A DNA stretch of 64,000 nucleotides from Streptomyces fagopyri (GTDB lineage Bacteria > Actinomycetota > Actinomycetes > Streptomycetales > Streptomycetaceae), in contig NZ_CP045643.1 in assembly GCF_009498275.1 (NCBI RefSeq), positions 1,302,001 to 1,366,000 on the forward strand. The letters are read 5' to 3'. The notes below the pieces were generated by a model. That model was given only the letters and a program-made list of their open reading frames with translations, was not told the origin of the DNA and did not search any database. Position 1 is the stretch's first letter. Each line of letters begins with the position of its first letter. Shown piece after piece: positions 1 to 9,496 of this stretch. Made by a program: the position numbers and the translations under genes.

Positions 1-100
1 CCCGTACGGCGAAGACGGACCGGTAGCCCCCGGACGGGGATGCGGCAACAGGGGCGGGGTCGGCGCCGGGGGCAGCGCCGGTGTCGGCTTCGATCGTCAT
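1..100 (-). CDS. MFS transporter, N-terminal fragment cut by the window edge
   Basis: Only the first 33 codons are visible; the gene runs off the left edge. The ATG is at 98-100 on the minus strand. The peptide starts MTIEADTGAAPGADPAPV, a low-complexity Ala/Pro cytoplasmic leader, and then reads GGYRSVFAVR, which resembles the entry into the first membrane helix of actinobacterial major-facilitator exporters (R-x-V-F-A-V-R-E-F). It is transcribed divergently from the ArsR-type regulator at 183, an arrangement often seen for MFS exporters and this regulator family. The family call rests on a short motif and context, so it is tentative. Confidence 0.5.
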   Translation of the reverse strand, partial: MTIEADTGAAPGADPAPVAASPSGGYRSVFAVR

Positions 101-139
101 GGACCGCAGCCTGGCGACCCGGGGCCGCCGCCCGTAGTG

Positions 140-157
140 TTTCGGCTCTGACCGAAA
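140..157. promoter_or_regulatory. Inverted repeat in the divergent promoter region, possible ArsR-type operator
   Basis: TTTCGG (140-145) and CCGAAA (152-157) are perfect 6-bp arms separated by 6 bp. They lie between the start of the minus-strand transporter (100) and the regulator start (183). Position and symmetry fit an operator for the adjacent winged-helix regulator. No binding data. Confidence 0.35.
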
Positions 158-182
158 GTCCCTTGCGAGAGGAGGTGCGCCG

Positions 183-1157
183 GTGCCTGTCCACATGCGC
201 TTCGGGCCGGACGACCTGCTGCGCTGCCGGTTCGGGATATCACCGCTGTGGGAGACCCAGGGCGCGGTCCGCACCCTCAAGCTGGCACGGCTGCAGGGCT
301 ATCACCTGCCTTGGCTGCGGCAGACGGAGGCGGCGGCGCGTGAACTCGACCTCACGCCGCTGTGGCTGCTGATGCCGCACGCCGGTCACACCCCGGACTT
401 CCTCTGCCCACCACCGGACGGCCCGCTGACCTCCATCGAGCAGGACCTGGCCCGCCTGCGTGCCACCGACGTCGGCCCCGCACGTGACGACCTGGCTCGC
501 TCCCTCGCCGACACCCCGGGCGCGGCGGACAGCTCGCGGGGACGCGCCATGCTCGCCGATCCGGCTCGCGCCGTGCGGGAGTTGGCGGATCTCTGCGAGC
601 GGGTCTGGCACACTCTGGTCGCCCCGTACTGGCCCCGGCTGCGTGCCGTGCTGGAGGCCGACATCGCCTTCCGGGCGCGCCGGCTCGCGGACGGCGGGCT
701 GACCGGGCTCTTCGCCGACCTCCATCCCTCGCTGAGCTGGGCGAACGGCACCCTGACGCTGCACAGGCGGACGGAGCACGACCGGGACCTCGGCGGCGAC
801 GGCCTGGTCCTCGCGCCCAGTGTCTTCGTGTGGCCGGACGTGGCGGCGGGCTTCGACCCGCCCTGGCAGGGCACCGTCGTCTATCCGGCACGCGGCATCG
901 GCGGCCTGTGGCTGGCCCCGCGGTCCGGTTCCGACGCCCTCGTGCGGCTGCTGGGCGCCAACCGGGCCGCCATCCTCGGCGCTCTCGGCGAACCGGCGAC
1001 GACCAGCGCCCTCGCCCACCGGCACGGGCTCGCCCTGTCGTCCGTCTCGTCCCATCTGTCGGTGCTCCGTGACGCGGGTCTGCTCACCTCACGCCGCTAC
1101 GGTCACCAGGTGCTCTACGAGCGCACGCCGCTGGGAACCGCCCTCGCGGACGCCTGA
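183..1157 (+). CDS. ArsR-type transcriptional regulator (DUF5937-like N-terminal region)
   Basis: Predicted DNA-binding repressor or sensor of 324 residues. The GTG start at 183 is preceded by a good ribosome binding site (gagaggaggt). The first ~230 residues form a domain often found in Streptomyces ArsR-like proteins, beginning MRFGPDDLLRCRFGISPLWE. Residues ~255-315 form a winged helix: LGALGEPATTSALAHRHGLA is the helix-turn-helix entry, SSVSSHLSVLRDAGLL the recognition helix, and RRYGHQVLYERT the wing. Classical CxC metal-binding residues are absent, so it probably senses a non-metal ligand. It is divergent from the probable MFS transporter at the left edge, with an inverted repeat between them, which suggests local regulation of that exporter. 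Confidence 0.75.
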   Translation: MPVHMRFGPDDLLRCRFGISPLWETQGAVRTLKLARLQGYHLPWLRQTEAAARELDLTPLWLLMPHAGHTPDFLCPPPDGPLTSIEQDLARLRATDVGPARDDLARSLADTPGAADSSRGRAMLADPARAVRELADLCERVWHTLVAPYWPRLRAVLEADIAFRARRLADGGLTGLFADLHPSLSWANGTLTLHRRTEHDRDLGGDGLVLAPSVFVWPDVAAGFDPPWQGTVVYPARGIGGLWLAPRSGSDALVRLLGANRAAILGALGEPATTSALAHRHGLALSSVSSHLSVLRDAGLLTSRRYGHQVLYERTPLGTALADA

Positions 1158-1621
1158 CCCGGTCCTGTCCGTGGAACCCGCCGGGAGGTACGTCCGGCGG
1201 GTGACCCCGTCCTCGCCGGGTCCCGCCGTGCGCGCGTGAAGGCGTACGCCGGGACCGGCCTCGTCCTCGGGTCGACGACGGCCCGGCCGACGCTCCGGCC
1301 GCCCGGCCGGCGCTCCGTGGCTCCGCGAACTCCGGGGCCGTCCCGGCCGCCCGGTACCTCCGTGTTCCCCCGCCGTCCGGCACGGGTTCCGGGTGCCCCG
1401 CACCTCCGTGTTCCCCCGCCGTCCGGCGCGGGTTCCGGCCGCCCCGCACCTCATACGGTGTCCATCTGCCGTGCGGCTTGCGGCTGTTCCCCCGCCGCGG
1501 CCTCTGCGATAGGCTCACTGGCCGTCCCCCGCCTGTGGCAAGGCCATCGATCACCACCGATGCGGCGGTCCGGCCGGCTTCACCTGGCGTTGTCGAGCGC
1601 ACCCAGGAGAGAAAGACAGCC
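1158..1621. other. Intergenic region with a 46-bp direct repeat
   Basis: 464 bp between the ArsR-type gene and the next plus-strand gene. The only structure I see is a tandem pair of 46-bp direct repeats (listed separately). No convincing coding potential. A promoter for the gene at 1622 must lie in the last ~150 bp, but I cannot pick a convincing -35/-10 pair. Confidence 0.5.
1356..1447. repeat. Tandem 46-bp direct repeat, two copies
   Basis: Copies at 1356-1401 and 1402-1447 share acctccgtgttcccccgccg followed by tccggc-cgggttccgg, with a few substitutions. A third copy begins (acctc) at 1448 and diverges at once. Non-coding. Confidence 0.75.
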
Positions 1622-3598
1622 GTGAACGATGTGGATGCGCCCGTTCGGGACGCGCCCGGTCCGACCGGGCCGGACGCCCGCCGGTCCGGTGACCTTCAGA
1701 CACTGCTCGACGAGGGCACTCGTGCCGTCGTCGACGACGGCGATCTGCGCACCGGCCGGGACCGCTTCGAACGTGCCTTCCGGCTCGCCGAGTCGGCGGG
1801 CGAGGAACGGGCGATGGCGGTGGCCGCCCTCGGCTTCGGCGGTCTGTGGGTGCACGAGCACCGTACGGTCGCCGGCTCGGTGCTCCTGGAGTCGCGGATA
1901 CGCCGGGCCCTGGGGCTGCTGGACCCCCAGTCCTCGCTGGCGCTGCGGCTGCGGATCCGGCTCGCCGGTGAGGGCGGCTACCGCGCCGGCGACACCACGG
2001 CGGTACTGGCGCTGCTCGACCAGGCGAGGGACCGGCAGAACCCGATGGCGCGTGCCGAGGCCCTGAGCCTGGCGCATCACTGCCTGATCGGCCCGGAGCA
2101 CGGCGCGCTGCGCCGCGAACTGGCCGCCGAACTGGTCGCGGAGAGCTTCCGTACCTCCCGTCGCAGCGATCTGCTGATGGGCCTGCTGTGGCAGACGGTC
2201 GACATGTTCCTGGACGGCGACCCCCACGCGGAACGCTGTCTGTCGGAGCTGCGCGGCCTGCTGGCCGAGCGGGACCATCTCGCGGTGGGCTTCGTCGTGA
2301 GCGCGATGGAGGTCATGCTGGCCGTCCGCGCGGGCCGCCTCGACGAAGCCGAGGCCCTGGCCAGGGCCTGTACCGAGCGCGGGATCGCCGCGGGTGACGT
2401 CAACGCGACGGTCTGGCAGGCCGCACAGCTGGTGACCATCCGCTGGTACCAGGGCCGGGTCCTCGAACTCGTGCCACTGCTCAGCGAAGTGGTCAACTCC
2501 CCCACCCTGAGCGCCGTGGACGATCACGCCCTGGCCGCGCTGGCGGTGGCCGCGGTGACGGCCGGGGACCGGCGGAAGGCCGTCAGCGCGCTGGCGACGC
2601 TGTGCGGCCACGACCTCGGCGACCTGCCCCGGTCGAGCAGCTGGATGGTGACGATGCACGGTGTCGCGGAGGCCGCGTATCTCCTCGACGACGCCGCCAC
2701 GGCGGCGCGCGTCTACGAACTGCTGGGTCCGTACGGTCATCTGCCGATCGTGGGCAGCCTCGCCGTCGCCTGTTTCGGCTCGGCCCATCACGCGCTGGGG
2801 GTCGCCGCGCTGACCATGGGCGACGTCGACCGGGCCGTGACCCATCTGCGGGACGCGGTACGGCAGAATCTCGCCCTCGCGCACTGGCCCGCGGCCACGG
2901 CCTCCTGGGAACGGCTCGCCGTCGCCCTCGTCCGGGCGGGCCGGCCGGACGAGGCCGACGCCGTCCGGCAGGAGATGGCCGTGGCCGCCCAGGGGGCCGC
3001 CGCGCCGCCACCGAGGACCGCAGCACCCGGCGGCGCGGACGAGCGGGGCGAGGGCGGCCAGGGGCAGGCCGCCGCGTTCTGCACCCGGCTGGGCCGGAAG
3101 TGGCGGATCGGGGTCGGCGGGCGCAGTGTCCTGGTGGACCACAGCGTGGGGATGTTCCATCTGGTGGTCCTGATCGCCAACCCGCGGCAGGAGATCCGGG
3201 CCGTCGACCTCGTGGCGGGGCTGACCGCGCTCGACGGGGCCGTCAAGGACACGGCCCTGTCCGGGCAGCGGACACTGGACCGGGTGGCGACGCGGGAGTA
3301 CCGCGGTCGTCTGGTCCGGCTGCGCCTCGAACTGGACGAGTCCAAGGCGGCCGACGACCCCGAGCGCGCCGCCGCGGCTCAGGCCGAACACGACTGGCTG
3401 GTGGGGCAGTTGGCGGGCGCCACGGGATTGGGCGGACGCGCCCGGCGGTTCCCCGAGGGCGAGGAACGCTCGCGGGTCGCGGTGAGCAAGGCCGTCCGCC
3501 GCGCGCTGGACCGGATCACGGTGGCCGATCCGGTGATCGGTGAACACCTGCGGCACACCGTGCACACCGGGGTGCGGTGCTCGTACTGGCCCGCCTGA
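1622..3598 (+). CDS. Tetratricopeptide-like regulatory protein without ATPase domain
   Basis: 658 residues. I place the start at GTG 1622 because ggagag lies about 10 bp upstream, and the extra in-frame sequence before it is unlike protein. The body (residues ~20-475) is a long run of paired alpha-helices rich in Ala/Leu/Arg, with TPR-like alternation (for example ERAFRLAESAGEERAMAVAA and DRAVTHLRDAVRQNLALAHW). Residues ~515-655 are a separate conserved module (WRIGVGGRSVLVDHSVGMFH ... ALDRITVADPVIGEHLRHTV). I associate this C-terminal module with large Streptomyces AAA/TPR regulators; here the ATPase part is missing. Probably a cytoplasmic regulator or scaffold. It stands alone, convergent with the metallophosphoesterase genes. 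Specific function unknown. Confidence 0.6.
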   Translation: MNDVDAPVRDAPGPTGPDARRSGDLQTLLDEGTRAVVDDGDLRTGRDRFERAFRLAESAGEERAMAVAALGFGGLWVHEHRTVAGSVLLESRIRRALGLLDPQSSLALRLRIRLAGEGGYRAGDTTAVLALLDQARDRQNPMARAEALSLAHHCLIGPEHGALRRELAAELVAESFRTSRRSDLLMGLLWQTVDMFLDGDPHAERCLSELRGLLAERDHLAVGFVVSAMEVMLAVRAGRLDEAEALARACTERGIAAGDVNATVWQAAQLVTIRWYQGRVLELVPLLSEVVNSPTLSAVDDHALAALAVAAVTAGDRRKAVSALATLCGHDLGDLPRSSSWMVTMHGVAEAAYLLDDAATAARVYELLGPYGHLPIVGSLAVACFGSAHHALGVAALTMGDVDRAVTHLRDAVRQNLALAHWPAATASWERLAVALVRAGRPDEADAVRQEMAVAAQGAAAPPPRTAAPGGADERGEGGQGQAAAFCTRLGRKWRIGVGGRSVLVDHSVGMFHLVVLIANPRQEIRAVDLVAGLTALDGAVKDTALSGQRTLDRVATREYRGRLVRLRLELDESKAADDPERAAAAQAEHDWLVGQLAGATGLGGRARRFPEGEERSRVAVSKAVRRALDRITVADPVIGEHLRHTVHTGVRCSYWPA

Positions 3599-3666
3599 CG
3601 TGTGCTCCCGGCTGCCGTCCGACCGACCGCGCGCCCCGGGTCGATGGGGCGGCCGGAACCGCCGTA

Positions 3667-3753
3667 CGGGCCGCCGCCCCTCCCGTTGAACGGAGCGCCG
3701 GCCCGCCCGTCGTAGGGAACGTCGACCCGTGCAACGGGAGGGGCGGCGGCCCG
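3667..3753. terminator. 22-bp perfect inverted repeat, possible bidirectional terminator
   Basis: Arms at 3667-3688 and 3732-3753 are perfectly complementary over 22 bp (outer CGGGCCGCCGCC, inner CCCTCCCGTTG) and enclose 43 bp. It lies between two convergent genes ending at 3598 and 3891, so termination is the simplest role. The loop is long for an intrinsic terminator and there is no T-tract. Confidence 0.5.
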
Positions 3754-3890
3754 GTCACGGGTGAAGAACCCGTGGGCGCCGCCGGTGGTACCGCATCACT
3801 CCCGTCGACCACCCGCGTGGTGCCGCCTGCGCGGGTCGCCGCGCCGGTGGGTCGGCGTCGGCCGGCCGGCGGACGTGTGGCGGGTCCGCC

Positions 3891-6113
3891 TCACAGCCCC
3901 GTCAGCGTCTGCCAGGTCGTGGACGCGACGACCCCGTCGGCCGGCAGGCCGTGGGCGGACTGGAAGGACCGCACCGCGCCGCCGGTGGCCGGACCGAAGG
4001 AACCGTCCACGCTCAACGCGCCCCCGTGGGCGTTGAGCTGACGCTGCAACGCCGTCACGGCGGGCCCGCCGCCGCCCTGCTGCACGACGACGGCGAGGGC
4101 CCGCCAGGTCGCGGGTCCCACGACCCCGTCGCTGGACAGGCCGCGGCTGGTCTGGAAGGTCCGCACGGCGCCGCCGGTGGCCGAACCGAAGGAACCGTCC
4201 ACGCTCAGCGTGACGCCCCGGGCGTTGAGCAAGTACTGCGCGGTCCTGACCCGTTCACCGCTCGCCCCCTGCTGGACCACCGGCCAGCCGGCGCCCGGAA
4301 GCGGCGTGCCGCGGCCGGCGGGCAGGGGGAACGGCGTGGGCAGGAGCAGTTGGGTGTTGCGGGCGCCGGCCGTTCCCCGGCGCCTGTCGATACCGGCCGC
4401 CACCGCCTGGAGGTCGTTGGCGGCCAGCTCGCGTCCCAGCGAGGCCAGCATGCCGGGGGTGCTGGTGTCCCCGTCGCACGAGAGGGGTGCGTCTGAGTCG
4501 ACCATGGTGGTGAAGACGGACAGGATGCCGCCGCCCTCGGCGATCTCGAAGATCCGGCTCTGGATGGGCCAGTCGATGTGCGAGGCCGTGTTCACCTCCC
4601 AGAAGCCGTTGCCGAGGGCGGACGCCCAGGACGGCTTGTGGGCCGAGACGTTGTTGGTGTGGGTGTGGCCGTCGACCATCAGGATCACGTTCGGGAAGCG
4701 CAGCAGCAGGTCGCGGAGTTCCGTGCCACCGTACGGGGACCCGCTGTCCGTGTTGTCCATGGAGTCGAGCGTGTGATGGCAGCAGATGACGACGAGTCTG
4801 TCGGTCACGCCCGGCTGGTCAACGACCGTCCTGGCCCCGGCGCCGCCGGAGCCCTCGAGTTCGTAGCGCGAACTGTTCGCCTTGAGCTGGGCGTTCAGCC
4901 AGTTCCACTGGTCCTTGTCGATGGCGCCGTCGGCACCGCCGTCGGCGTTGGTCGTGTCCAGCACCAGGAACTGGAACACGTCGTCCGGCCCCGAGGGGAT
5001 CGCGTAGTAGCCCTTGTCGCTGCCGGAGGTGAAGCCGTGCCCGCGAGGCGTACCGGTGGTGTCGAAGTGCTCGGCGATGAAGTCGCCGCGCGTGAGCAGC
5101 CGTCGGGACGGATCCGCCGTCACCCGCGCGGTCCGGAGGGTGAACTCGCCGGTCAGTACGTCCTTCAGCAGGTCCAGGTAGTACGACGCGGTGTTGTCGA
5201 AGACGTCCGGGACTCCCTCGACCTCGGTCAGTTTGGTGGAGCCGGTGGCGATGGCCTTGAGCGGGTCGAAGGGAAGGGCGTCGATCGGGACGTTGCCCTG
5301 CACGAGCGCGTCGTGGTTGCCGTAGGCGGCGTACCAGGGCATGCCCAGTCCGGTCGCCGTGAACGGTCTGCGGGCGGCCGTCAGCAGGCCGCCCACGACG
5401 GGGAATCCGTGCAGGGCGTTGGTGTCGGGCGGGGTCTGACGTGCCTCCGGATGCCAGTAGTGGGTCTCCGTCCCGAACTGGCCGCCCGACACGCTCTCGT
5501 CCTTCGTGAGGTCACCGGAGTCCGGGCGCACCGCATTGCCGTCGAGCAGGTCGATGTACCACCGGGACTCGTTGTACTGGCAGTTGTCGACCGCGTCGCC
5601 CGTGACGACGGTGAAGGCGAGCGGTGCGCTCGTGCGCGGACCGCGCACGACCTGCCGGACGGCCCGGCACATCGCGTCGGTCGTCTGCGTCGAGAGGAAC
5701 TCGTGCGCGCGGTACGCCGATTCGGCCGGGTACGAGTTGTAGTGCGGGGGTCCGTAGTCCGCGAGCCGGTCCAGGCACTCGACGCGCAGCGGCGACTGGT
5801 CGTCGACGATGTGCAGGTCGGACATCTGGGCGAAGGCGATCAGCGACCGGGTGACCTGCGGATCGGTGGCGGGGGTGAGGTCGTCGCGGACGAGGTGCGG
5901 TTCGCCGGGAGCGGCGACCACACCGTGGTATCCCATGCCCAGGTCGGGACCGACCCGCACGGTCCGGTCCAACGTGGTGAGTCCGGACGCGGCGCCGGTG
6001 CCGGGAGACGGCGACGCGGCGCGGGCCACGGCGCGCAGACCGCCGACGTCGATGGCCGCGGCCACCACGGCCACTCCGGCGGCCGTCAGGATCCTGCGAC
6101 GGGAGACTGCCAT
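3891..6113 (-). CDS. Tat-exported metallophosphoesterase (TIGR03767-like) with two peptidoglycan-binding domains
   Basis: 740 residues from ATG 6113, preceded by gaaggaatcgac. The N-terminus [20 protein letters not shown] is a twin-arginine signal, so the enzyme is probably exported folded. The calcineurin-like metal-site motifs are all present: MSDLHIVDD (DxH), VTGDAVDN (GDxxD), [14 protein letters not shown] and VDGHTHTN (GHxH). The C-terminus (610-740) has two tandem PG-binding-1 repeats of about 65 residues, each with LSVDGSFG and AVR-FQ--GL--DGVV, suggesting retention at the cell wall. A paralogue lies immediately upstream at 6326-9187. Likely a secreted phosphoesterase; the substrate cannot be told from sequence. 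Phosphate-scavenging and wall-polymer roles are both possible. Confidence 0.85.
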   Translation of the reverse strand: MAVSRRRILTAAGVAVVAAAIDVGGLRAVARAASPSPGTGAASGLTTLDRTVRVGPDLGMGYHGVVAAPGEPHLVRDDLTPATDPQVTRSLIAFAQMSDLHIVDDQSPLRVECLDRLADYGPPHYNSYPAESAYRAHEFLSTQTTDAMCRAVRQVVRGPRTSAPLAFTVVTGDAVDNCQYNESRWYIDLLDGNAVRPDSGDLTKDESVSGGQFGTETHYWHPEARQTPPDTNALHGFPVVGGLLTAARRPFTATGLGMPWYAAYGNHDALVQGNVPIDALPFDPLKAIATGSTKLTEVEGVPDVFDNTASYYLDLLKDVLTGEFTLRTARVTADPSRRLLTRGDFIAEHFDTTGTPRGHGFTSGSDKGYYAIPSGPDDVFQFLVLDTTNADGGADGAIDKDQWNWLNAQLKANSSRYELEGSGGAGARTVVDQPGVTDRLVVICCHHTLDSMDNTDSGSPYGGTELRDLLLRFPNVILMVDGHTHTNNVSAHKPSWASALGNGFWEVNTASHIDWPIQSRIFEIAEGGGILSVFTTMVDSDAPLSCDGDTSTPGMLASLGRELAANDLQAVAAGIDRRRGTAGARNTQLLLPTPFPLPAGRGTPLPGAGWPVVQQGASGERVRTAQYLLNARGVTLSVDGSFGSATGGAVRTFQTSRGLSSDGVVGPATWRALAVVVQQGGGGPAVTALQRQLNAHGGALSVDGSFGPATGGAVRSFQSAHGLPADGVVASTTWQTLTGL

Positions 6114-6240
6114 GTCGATTCCTTCGGTGTGGGGGTGTGACGTGCTGCGAAGTCGTCGTTCGCCCGTCCCGCACCCCGGTGACCGAGACGGGTTCCGGGG
6201 GCCGGTACGGGATGGGTTGCGGGGGTGGCGGGAGCCCGCG

Positions 6241-6281
6241 CAGGTGCCGGCCCCGCCACTGGGCGACGGGGCCGGCACCTG
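6241..6281 (-). terminator. Strong hairpin downstream of the second metallophosphoesterase
   Basis: CAGGTGCCGGCCCCG (6241-6255) pairs perfectly with 6267-6281 over 15 bp around an 11-nt loop. It starts 45 bp past the stop codon of the minus-strand gene ending at 6326 and before the next minus-strand start (6113). No T-run, as is common in high-GC actinobacteria. Confidence 0.65.
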
Positions 6282-6325
6282 TGTTCAGGCGGCGGAGCGG
6301 GAGGGTTCAGGTGTCACCGGGCCGG

Positions 6326-9187
6326 TCACAGCCCGATGATGCTGTGCGTGGGACGCAGCTGGAACTGGCAGGACTCCCAGGCCGACCAGGTGGTGCTGCT
6401 GGGGTCGGTCTGAGCGCAGTGGTAGAGCGTGCCCGTGTCGTCCACGGCGAACAGCTCGATCTTCCCGGCCCCGTTGCGCTCGGCGGCGACGTGGCGCATC
6501 CGCAGCGCGGTGCCGCCGTACTGGGTCGATATCTGGGCCCAGGACTGCCAGGTGCCGGCGGCGGGGGCGGTCTCGAAGCGGCGCCAGAGCATCCCGTCCG
6601 GATTGGTGCCGAAGATCGCCAGGCGTCCGTCGAGGTTGCGGGCCATGTCGATGGAGTCGAGGATGCCGTCGACCGGCAGCACCCCGCCCCACTCGCTCTC
6701 CGTCTGCGCGTTGGCGACGTTCATCTTGCGCTGGATGAGGAGGCCGTCCTCCTTGATGGCGACCAGCACGGCGCGCCCGTCGGAGCCGGTCTCGACGGCG
6801 AGCTGGATCGCGGTGCCGCCGAGCTGGGTCCAGGGGGTGAACCAGCCGTTCGAGGGGGTGTCGTCGTTGAGGAAGTCCTGCCAACGGTGGCGGATGGTGT
6901 TGTCGTTGCGGGTCGCGTAGACCTGCATGCCGCCCCACTGGTCCTGGACTGCGGTCACCGAGGTGAAGGCGGAGTCGAACAGCTGGGGCGCCGTGTAGGT
7001 GCCGCTGCCCACGCCGGTCTGCGCACGACGGTTCACGAAGCCGTTCTGGTCGATGGCGAACACCTCGACCCGGCCGTCCTGGTGACTGACGGCGGTGACG
7101 CACCGCCACCCCGGACCGGTGGCGAGCTTCGTCCAGGACTGGAGGCTGCCGCCGACGGTCTGCTGGCTGGTGTTCCACAGATTGCCCTGCGCGTCCGTGC
7201 CGAACAGCTCCAGCCGCCCGTCCTTGTTGCGGGCCGTGGCGATCGGGGAGCCGAACGGGAGTGGCGCGTGCAGCGGGAAGGGGGCCGGCAGGAGCAGTTG
7301 GGTGTTGCGGTCCTGGCTGACACCCATGCGGTTGGTGATGCCGTGGCTCACCTCTTGCGGGTCGTTGGTGGCCAGTTCCCTTGCGAGGGAGGCGAGTTGT
7401 GCGGGGGTGCTGGTGTCGCCCCCGAAGGAGAGGGGCGCGGCGGGGTCGACCATGGTGGTGAAGATCGAGAGGGTGGCGGGCCCGGCGGACGAGCCGAACT
7501 CGCCCGCGTTCTGCGCGTCGGGGCTCGCCATGATCTCGATGATGCGGCTCTGGATCGGCCAGTCGATGTGGGAGGCCGTGGAGATCTCCCAGAAGCCACC
7601 GGAGATCGGGCTGGAGGCCGGCGCCGGATGGGGGACGATCTTGTTCGCGTGCGTGTGTCCGTTGACCATGGCGATCACGTTCGGGTAGCGCAGCAGCAGC
7701 GCCTTGAGTTCGTCGCCGGTGTGCCGGTCCCCGAAGATGCCGCCGAAGATGCCGTCGTCGAGGTTGTCCATGGTGTTGAGCGTGTGGTGGCAGAAGAGGA
7801 CGTACATCTTGTCCTGCACACCGCTCTGCGTGACGACGCGGTTGCCGGTGTCGATGTAGCGCGAACTGTTGGCCCTGAGCTGCTGCTCCAGCCAGTTGAG
7901 CTGGTCGGTGTCGATCGACCCGCCCGCGGCCCCGGAGCCGAAGCCGTCGGTGTTGGTGTTGGTGGAGTCGAGGGTGATGTAGCGGACGAGGTCGCCGGAG
8001 CCGGACGGGATCGCGTAGTAGGCCTTGTCGATCCCGACGCCCTGGAATCCGTGACCGACCGGCAGGCCGGCGGTGTTGAAGTGGTCCTGGATGAACGCCT
8101 TGCGGGTGACCAGCCGCCGGTTGGGGTCGGCGACGACCCTGGTTCCCTCCAGGTCCCAGGCGACCATCAGCTTGCCGAAGGTGCCGAGGTCGCCGTAGTC
8201 GTCCGGCAGGTCGGCGGAGGTGCCGGTGGTCTTGGAGGAACCGACCGTCATGCCCTGGACGTCCACGAGGTTGTTGTCGATGGGCTCGTTGCCCTGCCAC
8301 AGTCCGTCGTGGTTGCCGTACGCCGCGTACCAGGGCATGCCGAGACCGTGGGAGACGAACGGACGGCGGGCCGCGCCCACCGCGCCGCTCGCGTCCAGCA
8401 GGCCCGGCACATAGGGGAATCCGAGCCCCGACGTGCCGGTGTACCGGTTGCCCGGCACCTGCTGCGGGGGCACCGACGGGTAGTAGTAGTGGTTGTCCGC
8501 GGTACCGCCGCCGGTCAGGGACCCGCCGGCGAAGCTCTGGTCCAGGCCGATGCGGCCGGAGTCCGGGACGATGGTCTGGCCGCCGTCGAGCAGGTCGATG
8601 TACCAGCGGTTCTCGTTGTGCTGGCAGTTGTCGATCGCGTCACCGGTGACGATGGTGAACTGCAGCGGTTTCTTGCTCCGCGGGCCCTTGCCGATGCCGG
8701 CGACGGCCTGGCACATCGCGTCGACGACCTGCGTCGACAGGAACTCGTGACCCCGGTAGGCCGAATCGGTGGGATACGAGGCGTAGTGCGGGGCGCCGGC
8801 GTCGGCGTAGCGGTCCATGAACTCGAGGCGGGCCGGTGACTGGTCGTCCACGATGTGCAGGTCGGTCATCTGCGCGAACGCCGCCAGTGCCATCGTCGGA
8901 GGGCCGAAGCGGGACCAGAGGTCCGTACGTATGGTGTGCGGCTCGCCCGGCCCGGCGACGAGCCGCTGATAGCCCGCGCCCTGGGCGTAACTCGCCCGCT
9001 GCACCGTCCGGTCCCACGTGGTGGCCACCGGCGCGTCCGATGCGGAGGCCGCCGCCGTGGCGGCCGACCGGCCGGTGCCCGTCGCCGTCGCGGCTTCGGC
9101 GGCGGCGCGGAAACCGCCCGCGTCGATGGCTGCCGCCACCACGCCCGCTCCGGTCGTCGTCAGTAGCCTTCTTCGCGAGATACCCAC
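6326..9187 (-). CDS. Tat-exported metallophosphoesterase (TIGR03767-like) with C-terminal propeller-like lectin module
   Basis: 953 residues from GTG 9187, with a gggag ribosome binding site. MGISRRRLLTTTGAGVVAAA is a twin-arginine signal. The phosphoesterase core (~60-640) carries MTDLHIVDD, VTGDAIDN, AYGNHD, LFCHHTLN and VNGHTHAN. Residues ~650-945 are about five degenerate repeats of 45-50 residues with patterns such as DGRLELFGTDAQGNLWN, DGRVEVFAIDQNG and KIELFAVDDTGTLYH, plus spaced W-x-W pairs. This resembles tectonin/PLL-type beta-propellers that bind sugars. The paralogue at 3891-6113 has peptidoglycan-binding domains instead. The two genes are co-oriented, but a hairpin separates them, so they may be separate transcripts. 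Substrate unknown. Confidence 0.85.
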   Translation of the reverse strand: MGISRRRLLTTTGAGVVAAAIDAGGFRAAAEAATATGTGRSAATAAASASDAPVATTWDRTVQRASYAQGAGYQRLVAGPGEPHTIRTDLWSRFGPPTMALAAFAQMTDLHIVDDQSPARLEFMDRYADAGAPHYASYPTDSAYRGHEFLSTQVVDAMCQAVAGIGKGPRSKKPLQFTIVTGDAIDNCQHNENRWYIDLLDGGQTIVPDSGRIGLDQSFAGGSLTGGGTADNHYYYPSVPPQQVPGNRYTGTSGLGFPYVPGLLDASGAVGAARRPFVSHGLGMPWYAAYGNHDGLWQGNEPIDNNLVDVQGMTVGSSKTTGTSADLPDDYGDLGTFGKLMVAWDLEGTRVVADPNRRLVTRKAFIQDHFNTAGLPVGHGFQGVGIDKAYYAIPSGSGDLVRYITLDSTNTNTDGFGSGAAGGSIDTDQLNWLEQQLRANSSRYIDTGNRVVTQSGVQDKMYVLFCHHTLNTMDNLDDGIFGGIFGDRHTGDELKALLLRYPNVIAMVNGHTHANKIVPHPAPASSPISGGFWEISTASHIDWPIQSRIIEIMASPDAQNAGEFGSSAGPATLSIFTTMVDPAAPLSFGGDTSTPAQLASLARELATNDPQEVSHGITNRMGVSQDRNTQLLLPAPFPLHAPLPFGSPIATARNKDGRLELFGTDAQGNLWNTSQQTVGGSLQSWTKLATGPGWRCVTAVSHQDGRVEVFAIDQNGFVNRRAQTGVGSGTYTAPQLFDSAFTSVTAVQDQWGGMQVYATRNDNTIRHRWQDFLNDDTPSNGWFTPWTQLGGTAIQLAVETGSDGRAVLVAIKEDGLLIQRKMNVANAQTESEWGGVLPVDGILDSIDMARNLDGRLAIFGTNPDGMLWRRFETAPAAGTWQSWAQISTQYGGTALRMRHVAAERNGAGKIELFAVDDTGTLYHCAQTDPSSTTWSAWESCQFQLRPTHSIIGL

Positions 9188-9325
9188 GCCATGTCTCCCA
9201 GGAAAGGTCGAACTCGTCTCCTTTCCCGGCGTTCCATTCCGTTCCGCCCCGTTCCACGGGCCCGTCGGCGACCGGACGCCGGAACGTCACGACGACGCGC
9301 GCTTCCGGCGTCCGTGGGACGGGGA

Positions 9326-9420
9326 CGGGTGACCGGTACTGGGACGGGTGACCGGAACCGGGGACGGCTGACCGGAACCGGCTGCCGGGTGACCGGTACC
9401 AGGGACGGGTGACCGGCACC
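9326..9420. repeat. Helically phased array of a GTGACCGG motif upstream of the metallophosphoesterase
   Basis: The 8-mer GTGACCGG occurs at 9329, 9348, 9389 and 9409, with CTGACCGG at 9368. The spacings are 19, 20, 21 and 20 bp, about two helical turns. The full unit is roughly gggacgggtgaccggtacc. The array lies ~140-230 bp upstream of the GTG at 9187, in a 309-bp non-coding stretch (9188-9496) where I see no gene. Confidence 0.6.
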
Positions 9421-9496
9421 AGGGACGCGTGCCGGGTGCCGATCGTGGTACGAGGCGCGATCGTGGGGGCGGCCCGTCGCGGTGTGCTCCTGCCGG

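Noticed and set aside
3577..4041. Plus-strand frame continuing past the TPR-like gene
   Set aside because: It runs through the long inverted repeat and into antisense of a clear metallophosphoesterase; no start signal.
4578..8839. Long plus-strand frames opposite the metallophosphoesterases
   Set aside because: Shadow frames of real minus-strand genes that carry signal peptides and metal-site motifs; the plus-strand translations are low-complexity Val/Gly/Arg-rich.
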